Below, piece by piece: positions 1 through 5,642 of a stretch of 10,120 nt of DNA. How positions within the stretch are numbered: position 1 is the stretch's first letter; every line of letters begins with the position of its first letter. This DNA is from Oxalobacteraceae bacterium UBA6018 (GTDB taxonomy: Bacteria > Pseudomonadota > Gammaproteobacteria > Burkholderiales > Burkholderiaceae_D), in the NCBI GenBank assembly GCA_002428015.1, contig DIZW01000137.1, positions 404 through 10,523 on the forward strand. The letters are read 5' to 3'. The position numbers and the translations under genes are program-made. The notes under the pieces are model-generated. The model was not told the DNA's origin, searched no databases, and saw only the letters and a program-made list of their open reading frames with translations.

Positions 1-176
1 AGCCGCAGCCGCAGCAGCAGCCGGCGATGCCGCGACCAATGCCGATGCCGCAGCAGCAAGTCCAGATGGCGCGCCCGGCGCCCGCCCCGGCGCCGGCCGC
101 GCACAAGGAGGACGGCGGCCGCGAGAATCGTGAACGCGGCGACCGTGGCGACCGCGGCAAGACCGAAACACGCTGA
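1..176 (+). CDS. C-terminal end of a Pro/Gln-rich low-complexity protein (partial)
   Basis: An open frame enters from the left edge, with the first whole codon at position 3, and stops at TGA 174-176. The visible 57 residues are low complexity: a Pro-Gln-Met run (PQPQQQPAMPRPMPMPQQQ), an Ala-Pro run (ARPAPAPAPAAHK), then a charged tail with GDRGDRGK. There is no domain in this piece and the family cannot be named. Such tails end some FecR-like or DUF6600-type envelope proteins of Oxalobacteraceae, but that is only a recollection and the part that would settle it lies outside the window. The next gene starts 103 bp downstream behind a hairpin, so this is probably a separate transcription unit. 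Confidence 0.6.
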   Translation, partial: PQPQQQPAMPRPMPMPQQQVQMARPAPAPAPAAHKEDGGRENRERGDRGDRGKTETR

Positions 177-213
177 CCGGCTGGAGCGGGCGAACCCCGT
201 CCGCGATTTTGGC

Positions 214-219
214 TACAAT
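214..219 (+). promoter_or_regulatory. Possible -10 element (TACAAT) before ybeD
   Basis: TACAAT, in the context TTTTGGCTACAATG, matches five of six sigma-70 -10 bases and lies 60 bp before the ybeD start. No good -35 is seen 16-18 bp upstream. A transcript from here would run at once through the hairpin at 227-250, so either this is not the working promoter or the leader is structured. Confidence 0.35.
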
Positions 220-226
220 GTGGACA

Positions 227-258
227 GCGGCGCCAGGACGGCGGCGCCGCTTCGTTTT
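227..258 (+). terminator. Hairpin with T-rich tail between the Pro/Gln-rich gene and ybeD
   Basis: GCGGCGCC (227-234) and GGCGCCGC (243-250) are perfect reverse complements, an 8-bp all-GC stem with an 8-nt loop, followed by TTCGTTTT (251-258). This is the form of an intrinsic terminator on the + strand and would end the upstream gene. The T-run is broken by CG, so strength is uncertain. Confidence 0.55.
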
Positions 259-279
259 CACTCTAGAACTGGATAGTGT

Positions 280-549
280 ATGCACCCGACCGCTGATACC
301 CTGATCGAATACCCGAGCGACTTCCCGATCAAGGTGATGGGAGCAACCCACGAGGATTTCGCCGCCACCATCGTCGACGTCGTGCTCGAGCATGACCCCT
401 CCTTCCACATCGGCCGCATGGAAGTGCGGCCCTCGGCCAAGGGCAATTACACCGGGCTGACCGTGATGGTGCGCGCCACCAGCCGCGAGCAGCTGGACGA
501 CCTGTACCGCGCCCTGTCGGGCCACCCGATGGTCAAGATTGTCATGTAG
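280..549 (+). CDS. ybeD: YbeD/DUF493 family protein, lipoate-locus associated
   Basis: This 89-residue protein has the size and pattern of the DUF493 (YbeD/HP0495) family, a small alpha/beta fold resembling the ACT or regulatory domain. Typical features are the N-terminal 'YPSDFPIKVMG', the middle 'RPSAKGNYTGLTVMVRATSREQLDDLYRAL' and the C-terminal 'HPMVKIVM', which ends the protein on a hydrophobic strand. Its biochemical role is not established; in many proteobacteria it sits just before lipB, as it does here, which suggests a link to lipoate metabolism or its control. The ATG at 280 has GGA (271-273) 6 nt upstream, a modest ribosome site. In many relatives dacC lies upstream; here the neighbour is the unrelated Pro/Gln-rich gene. 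Family assignment is firm, function is not. Confidence 0.9.
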   Translation: MHPTADTLIEYPSDFPIKVMGATHEDFAATIVDVVLEHDPSFHIGRMEVRPSAKGNYTGLTVMVRATSREQLDDLYRALSGHPMVKIVM

Positions 550-587
550 GCACTGGCCAGTCGCGAGCGGGCGCGGGCGGCCCGGCT

Positions 588-593
588 TATAAT
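588..593 (+). promoter_or_regulatory. Possible -10 element (TATAAT) before lipB
   Basis: A perfect TATAAT in GGCTTATAATAGCG stands 26 bp before the lipB ATG, in the 70-bp gap after ybeD. No convincing -35 is present at the expected distance. If used, it would give lipB-lipA their own start point with a leader of about 20 nt, besides any read-through from ybeD. Confidence 0.45.
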
Positions 594-619
594 AGCGTTC
601 TGTCCTGAAATAAACGCCC

Positions 620-1309
620 ATGTCTTCACAGCTGCCCGGCCCCGCAGTCATCCGCCACCTCGGCCACGCCGAGTACGAGCCGACGTTCGCCGCGATGCGC
701 GCCTTCACCGACGCGCGCACGCCCGATACGCCGGACGAGCTGTGGATCGTCGAGCATCCGCCCGTGTTCACGCTGGGGCTGGGTGCCGACCGCGCCCACC
801 TGCTGGCGCCGCACGAGGTGCCCGTGGTCCAGACCGACCGCGGCGGCGAGGTGACCTTCCACGGACCGGGCCAGGTGGTGATTTACCTGCTGATGGACCT
901 GCGCCGCAACAAGCCTGGCGGCAAGTTGTACGCCCGCCAATTTGTTGCAAAAATCGAGCAGGCGATCATCAACGTGCTGGCGGCGTATAATCTGGGCGGC
1001 GAACGCGTCGCTGGCGCGCCTGGCATCTACATTGCCGCCGGCGCGCACAAGGGCGCCAAGATCGCCGCGCTCGGCCTCAAGGTGCGCGGCAACGGTTGCA
1101 CCTACCATGGGGTGTCGCTGAACGTGGCGATGGACCTGGCGCCGTTTTCCTGGATCAATCCGTGCGGTTACGCCGGCCTGGAAACGGTCGACATGCGCAC
1201 CATGGGCGTGGACGCCCAGCTGGACGTAGTACAAGGCGCGCTGGCCGACGAGCTGGTGCGGCAACTGGCCAGTGCCGAAGCACAGCCCGAACCGAACAAA
1301 CCCAACTAA
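620..1309 (+). CDS. lipB: Octanoyl-[ACP]:protein N-octanoyltransferase LipB
   Basis: LipB moves octanoate from octanoyl-ACP to the lipoyl-domain lysine of E2 subunits and GcvH, the first step of endogenous lipoate synthesis in the cytoplasm. The 229-residue protein carries the signature RGGEVTFHGPGQ (residues 74-85). The catalytic pair is present: the lysine of 'AKIAALGLKV' (K147) and the acyl-carrying cysteine of 'NPCGYAGLETVDM' (C182). 'GNGCTYHGVSLNV' (158-169) completes the family pattern. Length is normal, with a short Pro-rich C-terminal extension (EAQPEPNKPN) that is not part of the fold. The ATG at 620 has no clear Shine-Dalgarno site; I keep it because MSSQLPGPAVIRHLG is a usual N-terminus. 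lipA begins 12 bp after its stop, so the two are probably cotranscribed. Confidence 0.97.
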   Translation: MSSQLPGPAVIRHLGHAEYEPTFAAMRAFTDARTPDTPDELWIVEHPPVFTLGLGADRAHLLAPHEVPVVQTDRGGEVTFHGPGQVVIYLLMDLRRNKPGGKLYARQFVAKIEQAIINVLAAYNLGGERVAGAPGIYIAAGAHKGAKIAALGLKVRGNGCTYHGVSLNVAMDLAPFSWINPCGYAGLETVDMRTMGVDAQLDVVQGALADELVRQLASAEAQPEPNKPN

Positions 1310-1321
1310 GCCCGACTGGGC

Positions 1322-2323
1322 ATGCAGCTAATGACCTCCGACACCGATACCGGCATCGCCCCGACCGCCCCCGCCTACAACGCCAGCGACAAGCAAAAAG
1401 GCGCCAGCAAGACCTCCCGCATCCCGATCAAGATCGTCCCGCTGGAGCAGGTCGAGCGCCTCAAGAAGCCGGACTGGATCCGGGTCAAGGCCGCCTCCAC
1501 CTCGACCCGCTTCTACGAGATCAAGGATATCCTGCGCGCCAACAAGCTCGTGACGGTGTGCGAAGAGGCCAGCTGCCCGAACATCGGCGAATGCTTCGGC
1601 AAGGGCACCGCCACCTTCATGATCATGGGCGACAAGTGCACCCGCCGCTGCCCGTTCTGCGACGTCGGCCACGGCCGTCCCGATCCGCTCGACGTGAACG
1701 AGCCGGTCAACCTGTCCAAGACCATCGCCGAGCTGCGCCTGTCCTACGTGGTGATCACCTCGGTCGACCGCGACGACCTGCGCGACGGCGGCGCCGGCCA
1801 CTTTGTCGAGTGCATCCAGCAGACGCGCGCGTTGTCGCCCGCCACCCGCATCGAGGTGCTGGTGCCGGACTTCCGCGGCCGCCTCGACAAGGCGCTGGCG
1901 ATCTTCAAGGACGGCTTGCCGGACGTGATGAACCACAACCTCGAAACCGTGCCGCGCCTGTACAAGGAAGCGCGCCCCGGCTCGGACTACAAGCACTCGC
2001 TGGAACTGCTGCGCGACTTCAAGGCGCTGTACCCGGCCGCGGTGACCAAGTCCGGCATCATGGTCGGCCTGGGCGAGACCGACGAGGAAATCCTGCAGGT
2101 GATGCGCGACCTGCGCGAGCACAACGTCGACATGCTCACCATTGGCCAGTATCTGGCGCCGTCGGGCGACCACCTGCCGGTGCGCCGCTACGTGCACCCG
2201 GACGTGTTCAAGATGTTCGAGGAAGAAGCCTACAAGATGGGCTTCGTGCACGCCGCCGTGGGCGCCATGGTGCGCAGCTCCTACCACGCGGACCAGCAGG
2301 CGCACGGCGCCGGCGTCGCGTAA
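1322..2323 (+). CDS. lipA: Lipoyl synthase LipA (radical SAM)
   Basis: LipA inserts two sulfur atoms into protein-bound octanoyl chains, completing the lipoyl cofactor that LipB begins. The 333-residue protein has both iron-sulfur sites. The auxiliary cluster cysteines are C80, C85 and C91 in CEEASCPNIGEC; the radical-SAM CxxxCxxC is C106, C110, C113 in CTRRCPFC. The conserved 'RSSYHA' near the C-terminus (318-323) holds the serine that in the family ligates the auxiliary cluster. 'VVITSVDRDDL' (143-153), 'NHNLETVPRLY' (204-214) and 'MVGLGETDEE' (247-256) are typical. The N-terminal 35 or so residues are a variable Thr/Ala/Lys-rich leader. The start may be ATG 1322 or the in-frame ATG 1331; neither has a good ribosome site. 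It follows lipB by 12 bp. Confidence 0.97.
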   Translation: MQLMTSDTDTGIAPTAPAYNASDKQKGASKTSRIPIKIVPLEQVERLKKPDWIRVKAASTSTRFYEIKDILRANKLVTVCEEASCPNIGECFGKGTATFMIMGDKCTRRCPFCDVGHGRPDPLDVNEPVNLSKTIAELRLSYVVITSVDRDDLRDGGAGHFVECIQQTRALSPATRIEVLVPDFRGRLDKALAIFKDGLPDVMNHNLETVPRLYKEARPGSDYKHSLELLRDFKALYPAAVTKSGIMVGLGETDEEILQVMRDLREHNVDMLTIGQYLAPSGDHLPVRRYVHPDVFKMFEEEAYKMGFVHAAVGAMVRSSYHADQQAHGAGVA

Positions 2324-2346
2324 GAACGCTCACCGCGTCAGCTTTA

Positions 2347-2378
2347 CCGTTAAGTCATTGGAAACAATGACTTAACGG
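2347..2378. repeat. Perfect 14-bp inverted repeat with GAAA loop after lipA
   Basis: The arm CCGTTAAGTCATTG (2347-2360) is followed by GAAA (2361-2364) and the exact reverse complement (2365-2378). The RNA would be a 14-bp hairpin closed by a GNRA-type loop, beginning 23 bp after the lipA stop. No T-run follows on either strand, so it is not a standard intrinsic terminator. It could protect the 3' end of lipBA mRNA, act as a terminator without a U-tract, or be a dyad bound by a protein. The arms are AT-richer than the surrounding DNA. Confidence 0.8.
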
Positions 2379-2493
2379 CGCCATGTCTTCTCCATCCTTC
2401 GTCCCGCCGCCGGCGTTCAGCCGCGCGCATCCCTCCTTGCGTTCTTCCATCGTGTCTCGGCGCACAAACCATCGCCTTTTCCCGGCACGAAAT

Positions 2494-2507
2494 TTGACGG
2501 GTATCAA
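2494..2507. promoter_or_regulatory. FNR/Anr-like box 1 upstream of the patatin gene
   Basis: TTGACGGGTATCAA fits the FNR/Anr consensus TTGAT-N4-ATCAA with one mismatch (C for T at the fifth base). It is centred about 95 bp before the patatin ATG. A second box follows 27 bp later, centre to centre. Function is inferred from the pattern alone. Confidence 0.4.
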
Positions 2508-2520
2508 AAGCCCCCGCAAT

Positions 2521-2534
2521 TTGAGCTAGATCAA
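2521..2534. promoter_or_regulatory. FNR/Anr-like box 2 upstream of the patatin gene
   Basis: TTGAGCTAGATCAA fits TTGAT-N4-ATCAA with one mismatch (G for T at the fifth base), centred about 68 bp before the patatin ATG. An activator at this site could serve a start point near 2569, but no clear -10 hexamer is visible there. Confidence 0.4.
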
Positions 2535-2595
2535 CATCGCTCAGGCCGCTTCAATCAGGCTAGCCATTCCCTTCGACGCACTTACAGGAGCAGGT

Positions 2596-3660
2596 ATGAC
2601 GAAAATTGCATTGATTTTGCAGGGCGGCGGCGCCTTGGGCGCTTTCGAATTCGGGGTGGTGGCCAAGCTGGTCGAAATGGGCTTCGAGCCGACGGCCGTG
2701 GCCGGGGTCTCGATCGGCGCGATCAACGCGGCGGCGATCGCCGGCGCGCGCGGCGGCGACATCATCGACAGCCTGGGCGCGGTGTGGGACGCCATCACGC
2801 TGCCGCAGCTGCCCCTGATTCCACCTTCCCAGCAGGCCAATCTTTCATTGCTGGGCAACCCCAATTTCTGGCTGTCGCGCACCGATTACCTGAACATGTT
2901 CCACTGGAACAGCCTGTGCACGACGGCGCCGATGCTGCAAACGCTGGCCACCCACCTGGACTTCGACCAGCTCAACCGGCCCGAGCACATCCGCCTGGCC
3001 GTCACCGCCACCGATCTGCACAACGGCGGCCTGACGACGTTCTCGAATTACCTGGCCGACGAGGCCCACACGCGTGCGGGCAAGCACCAGGCCACCCGGA
3101 CCGTGCTGACCCCGGCCCACGTGGTGGCCAGCGGCAGCCTGCCGCCGGGCTTTCCCGCCACCGGCATCGAGGGGCGCCAGTACTGGGACGGCGGCCTGTT
3201 CAGCAATACCCCGATCGACGCCCTGCTCAACCTGCTTAACCCGGACGAGATCGCCAACCTGCCGATCTATGTGGTCGACCTGTTCCCCACCGACGACCAG
3301 CCGGCCCCGGCCAACCTGGTCGAGGTGACGACGCGCGCGAGCGCGCTGCAGTACGAAAACCGCTTCTGGGCCGAGTACGGCGGCGACGCCGGCCTGTCCG
3401 GCTTCGTCGACATGCTCGACCAGCTCGACGGCATGGCCAAGGGCACCGACATGGCCAATAACACGGCCTTCGCCTGGCTGATGCGCCTGCGCGCGATGAA
3501 GAACCTGCATGTGATCGCCAGCGCGCCAGCCGTCAACGGTGGCGACCATGACTTCTCGAAATACGGCGTGCAGGATCGCTTCGCCGCCGGTCAGGAAGCG
3601 GTAATCAAGCATTTCGAGCAGCCGGACCGGCTGCCGGCGGCCTTGCGCGAGGCGGCCTGA
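2596..3660 (+). CDS. Patatin-like phospholipase with DUF3734-type C-terminus
   Basis: Patatin-fold enzymes are lipid acyl hydrolases with a Ser-Asp dyad. This 354-residue protein has all three marks: an N-terminal Gly-rich oxyanion loop GGGALGAFEFG (residues 10-20), the nucleophile elbow GVSIG (37-41, Ser39) and the aspartate in DGG (198-200, Asp198). The region after about residue 230 ('VEVTTRASALQYENRFW') resembles the DUF3734 domain that follows patatin in many proteobacteria. There is no signal peptide, so it is probably cytoplasmic. Relatives often lie beside polyhydroxybutyrate or 3-hydroxybutyrate genes, but none is next to it here. The ATG at 2596 has a good ribosome site, AGGAG (2586-2590), 5 nt upstream. 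Substrate is unknown; catalytic residues are intact. It converges with the VOC gene 42 bp away, and the short gap holds no obvious terminator. Confidence 0.93.
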   Translation: MTKIALILQGGGALGAFEFGVVAKLVEMGFEPTAVAGVSIGAINAAAIAGARGGDIIDSLGAVWDAITLPQLPLIPPSQQANLSLLGNPNFWLSRTDYLNMFHWNSLCTTAPMLQTLATHLDFDQLNRPEHIRLAVTATDLHNGGLTTFSNYLADEAHTRAGKHQATRTVLTPAHVVASGSLPPGFPATGIEGRQYWDGGLFSNTPIDALLNLLNPDEIANLPIYVVDLFPTDDQPAPANLVEVTTRASALQYENRFWAEYGGDAGLSGFVDMLDQLDGMAKGTDMANNTAFAWLMRLRAMKNLHVIASAPAVNGGDHDFSKYGVQDRFAAGQEAVIKHFEQPDRLPAALREAA

Positions 3661-3702
3661 GCCTCAGGCGACGCCCCCAACCTCGCGCGCGCGGCGATGC
3701 GC

Positions 3703-4062
3703 TCAGCCGCTCTTGGCGCGATAGCTGACCTCCACCAGTATTCCTCCCGGCACCCTGCAGTAGAACAGCAGGGTGCCGCGCATCAGCGCCGGCGCGGCGG
3801 GCACCTCGATGCCGATGGCAAGCAGATGCTGGTGAGCGGCATGCACGGCCTCGGGCGTGGGTTGCAGGAAACCGATATGGAAGCTGGCCGGGTAGACGGG
3901 CTGCGGGTCGCGCGTGAGCACGAGCACCATGCCACTGCCCTGGAGGATGGCCATGCCGCCGCGGCCGCGCTGCTCGAGCAGGCAAAAGCCGAAGCCGTCG
4001 AGGAAAAACGCGGCCGCTGCGGCCACGTCGGGAACACTGAGATCGAGATGATTGAGCTGCAT
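3703..4062 (-). CDS. VOC (glyoxalase/bleomycin-resistance fold) family protein
   Basis: With the start at 4062 the product is 119 residues: 'MQLNHLDLSVPDVAAAAAFFLDGFGF...', a single vicinal-oxygen-chelate domain made of two beta-alpha-beta-beta-beta halves. The likely metal ligands are His5 (LNHLDLSV), His62 (FHIGF) and Glu111 (GILVEV), which fit the usual first, third and fourth ligand places. I chose ATG 4062 because AGGAG stands 6 nt before it on the - strand and the VOC fold begins right there; a longer reading from a GTG at 4119 adds 19 residues without family character. The group includes glyoxalase I-like, fosfomycin-thiol transferase-like and dioxygenase-like proteins; nothing in the sequence or neighbours settles which. 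It stands alone on its strand. Confidence 0.88.
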   Translation of the reverse strand: MQLNHLDLSVPDVAAAAAFFLDGFGFCLLEQRGRGGMAILQGSGMVLVLTRDPQPVYPASFHIGFLQPTPEAVHAAHQHLLAIGIEVPAAPALMRGTLLFYCRVPGGILVEVSYRAKSG

Positions 4063-4206
4063 TGCGTACTCCTGGAAGGTCGACGACCCGTCCGGATGCT
4101 GAGGCGTCTGCTTTGCCACACGGACGAGCCAATAGCGCGCCCTGGGGCGCGCACGGATCGTCGTGGGTTCTCATGCGGGGCATGGAGCAGAGCTCTCTGG
4201 CGAGAG

Positions 4207-4241
4207 GGGTCGGGCTTACCGAAAACCGACCCTGCCTTTTT
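4207..4241 (+). terminator. Terminator-like hairpin in the VOC-globin gap
   Basis: GGGTCGG (4207-4213) pairs with CCGACCC (4226-4232) around a 12-nt loop; after TGCC comes TTTTT (4237-4241). Read on the + strand this resembles an intrinsic terminator, though the four bases between stem and T-run weaken it. It would shield the globin gene from upstream transcription or end an unannotated + strand transcript. Confidence 0.4.
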
Positions 4242-4362
4242 CGACCTTGTCAGTATAGCAGCGCTCGCGATGTGCGTCCCACCGCGGTCGCCGGCATTCG
4301 CAGGCATCTGTTGTTCCACGGTACCGCTTCGCCAAATAGGTGTGGAGCAAGCAATTTTCATC

Positions 4363-4371
4363 TGTTAAATT
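4363..4371 (+). promoter_or_regulatory. Possible extended -10 for the globin gene
   Basis: TGTTAAATT has the TG-n-hexamer form of an extended -10, with the hexamer TAAATT matching four of six consensus bases. It lies in an AT-rich patch 28 bp before the globin start. No -35 is evident. Confidence 0.3.
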
Positions 4372-4398
4372 GGCCGGATCGCTGATTGAACGGATTGA

Positions 4399-4818
4399 AT
4401 GATGAAATTGCTCGTGCTCGCGGCCGCCGGCCTGTTCGCCACCTCCTCGCCTGTCCTGGCCCAGGGCGGCACCTACCAGGGACTGGGCGGCCAGGCCGGC
4501 ATCAAGACCATCGTGGGCGCCCTGGTGCCGCTGATGCTGGCCGATCCGCGCATCAAGGAGTCGTTCCGCGACATCGACATGAAGCACGTCGCGATGCGGC
4601 TCGAGGAGCAGTTTTGCGAACTGAGCGGCGGGCCCTGCACGTACCGGGGCAAGGACATGACCGAGATCCATGATGGCTTGAACGTGACCAACGCCCAGTT
4701 CAATGCGCTGGCCGAGGACCTGCAGCTGGCGATGGACCGGGCCGGCGTGGCCACCAGCACCCAGAACAAGCTGCTGGCCAAGCTGGCGCCCATGCAGAAG
4801 ACGGTCGTGACGAAATAA
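4399..4818 (+). CDS. Exported group 1 truncated haemoglobin
   Basis: The 139-residue product begins with a signal peptide (MMKLLVLAAAGLFATSSPVLA, likely cut after residue 21) and continues as a 2-over-2 globin: 'YQGLGGQAGIKTIVGAL' (26-42), 'LADPRIKESFRDIDM' (47-61), 'FCELSGGPCTYRGKDM' (72-87) and 'IHDGLNVTNAQF' (90-101). His91 is the proximal F8 haem ligand. The two cysteines C73 and C80 could form a disulfide in the periplasm. Aligned by eye to mycobacterial trHbN, the usual B10 Tyr falls on Val43 and the E11 Gln on Leu68, so the polar distal pocket used for O2 binding or NO dioxygenation appears to be missing. Role unknown: haem or gas sensing, haem handling or electron transfer are possible. 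ATG 4399 or 4402 may be the start. It is apparently monocistronic. Confidence 0.88.
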   Translation: MMKLLVLAAAGLFATSSPVLAQGGTYQGLGGQAGIKTIVGALVPLMLADPRIKESFRDIDMKHVAMRLEEQFCELSGGPCTYRGKDMTEIHDGLNVTNAQFNALAEDLQLAMDRAGVATSTQNKLLAKLAPMQKTVVTK

Positions 4819-4859
4819 ACCGCCAACATCGGCGCCGCGCTCAGCCAAGCATCGGGAAT

Positions 4860-4871
4860 GTGAGCGCTCAC
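4860..4871. repeat. Perfect palindrome GTGAGCGCTCAC
   Basis: This 12-bp palindrome equals the core of the symmetric lac operator type bound by LacI/GalR-family repressors. It lies in the gap between the converging globin and anti-sigma genes, 41 bp after the globin stop and not near a start, so an operator role is doubtful. It may be chance or part of a 3'-end structure. Confidence 0.5.
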
Positions 4872-4887
4872 TTATCGCCCTACCCAT

Positions 4888-4925
4888 AAAAAACGCCATC
4901 CAACGCGAGCTGGGCGGCGTTTTTT
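4888..4925. terminator. Bidirectional intrinsic terminator between globin and anti-sigma genes
   Basis: AAAAAACGCC (4888-4897) and GGCGTTTTTT (4916-4925) are exact reverse complements, with further CCA/TGG pairing inside (4900-4902 and 4911-4913). Either strand reads as a stem followed by six U residues. It serves the converging globin (+) and anti-sigma (-) genes. Confidence 0.85.
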
Positions 4926-4937
4926 ACGATGCCGCCC

Positions 4938-5642
4938 CTACAGCCGCACCCACTCGCCCTTCCACAGGATCGGTCCGGTCGGGCCGTTCGGATCGGGCGA
5001 ACCGCCCTTCGGTTCGAGCGAGATCGCCAGCACGACCACGTCCTTGCCGATGGCCTGGTCGGTGAGCGCGAAGCGGCCGTGCTTGTTGTCCGCCAGCACA
5101 CCCAGCGAGCGCGGATGGCCGGCTTTCGGCACCGCCCACAGGTGCAGGCTCTTGTCGGACGGCACGTTCTGGACGCCGACCACGCGCGCGTCCAGCGCGT
5201 GGTGGCGGCTGTCGGCCGTCACCACCATGGCGGTCTGGGACTTGGCGTCGGTCAGCGCGGCCACGTAGCTGATGGCCGGCGCCTCCGGCGCGCGGTTGGT
5301 CAGCACCACCACCACCAGGATGGCCGCCAGTGCGGTCGAGACCATGCCCAGGCCGCGCCAGAAGGCCAGGTTGTCTTTGAGCCAGGCCAGGGCTCCCGGC
5401 GCCTTTTGCTTGAGCTTGAGGCGGCGTTCGATGCCGGTCCACACGCTGTTCGGCGGGACCACATCGCCGGCGAACTCGGCCATCGGCGCCAGTCTTTGCT
5501 GCCACTGGGCCGTGATGTTGCGCAGGTCGGCGTCCTGGTGCATCCAGCCTTCGAAGCGGCGGCGCGCGCCGCCCCTGAGCGTGCCGAGCACGTATTCCGC
5601 CGCCAACTTCTGGCGCAGGACGATGTTGTGTCGGATGTTCAT
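4938..5642 (-). CDS. RskA-like membrane anti-sigma factor
   Basis: This 234-residue protein should hold the ECF sigma factor at the membrane. The cytoplasmic N-terminal part (1-95) has the anti-sigma helical pattern 'LAAEYVLGTLRGGARRRFEGWMHQDADLR'. It contains no cysteine at all, so it is not a zinc (HxxxCxxC) anti-sigma domain. One membrane segment follows (about 98-115, GMVSTALAAILVVVVL). The periplasmic C-terminal part is typical of anti-sigma-K (RskA): 'SLHLWAVPKAGHPRSLGVL' (165-183) and 'LAISLEPKGGSPDPNGPTGPILWKGEW' (205-231). The start at 5642 is fixed by the ATGA overlap with the sigma stop; a longer frame to 5819 lies wholly inside the sigma gene. Release is probably by regulated proteolysis, as known for RskA. 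The signal is unknown. Confidence 0.92.
   Translation of the reverse strand: MNIRHNIVLRQKLAAEYVLGTLRGGARRRFEGWMHQDADLRNITAQWQQRLAPMAEFAGDVVPPNSVWTGIERRLKLKQKAPGALAWLKDNLAFWRGLGMVSTALAAILVVVVLTNRAPEAPAISYVAALTDAKSQTAMVVTADSRHHALDARVVGVQNVPSDKSLHLWAVPKAGHPRSLGVLADNKHGRFALTDQAIGKDVVVLAISLEPKGGSPDPNGPTGPILWKGEWVRL

Larger units (their letters stand above)
4063..4398. other. 336-bp divergent gap rich in hairpins, no gene seen
   Basis: Between the VOC gene (-) and the globin gene (+) I find no credible coding frame. The stretch holds a chain of dyads: CGTCCG 4089-4094 with CGGACG 4121-4126; GCGCGCCC 4135-4142 with GGGCGCGC 4145-4152; CATGC 4172-4176 with GCATG 4180-4184; CTCTC 4193-4197 with GAGAG 4202-4206; GGGTCGG 4207-4213 with CCGACCC 4226-4232. 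TATACT on the - strand (complement of 4252-4257) could be a -10 giving a leader of about 180 nt for the VOC gene. The part from 4260 to 4360 has no clear structure. Confidence 0.5.

Noticed and set aside
1328..2305. Long open frame on the - strand opposite lipA
   Set aside because: It is the mirror of a GC-rich coding frame; its product is Val/Ala/Gly/His-rich with no family pattern, while the + strand is certain lipA.
4063..4119. Longer VOC start at GTG 4119
   Set aside because: The added residues are not VOC-like, and ATG 4062 has an AGGAG at ideal spacing.
4190..4232. Partial likeness to a glycine riboswitch core (CTGGCGAGAG followed later by ACCGAA)
   Set aside because: The CTCTCAGG segment and the second half of the aptamer are absent, and the neighbouring genes are unrelated to glycine use.
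4859..4872. CRP-like site TGTGA...TCAC
   Set aside because: The half-sites are 4 bp apart instead of 6, and the place is between gene ends.
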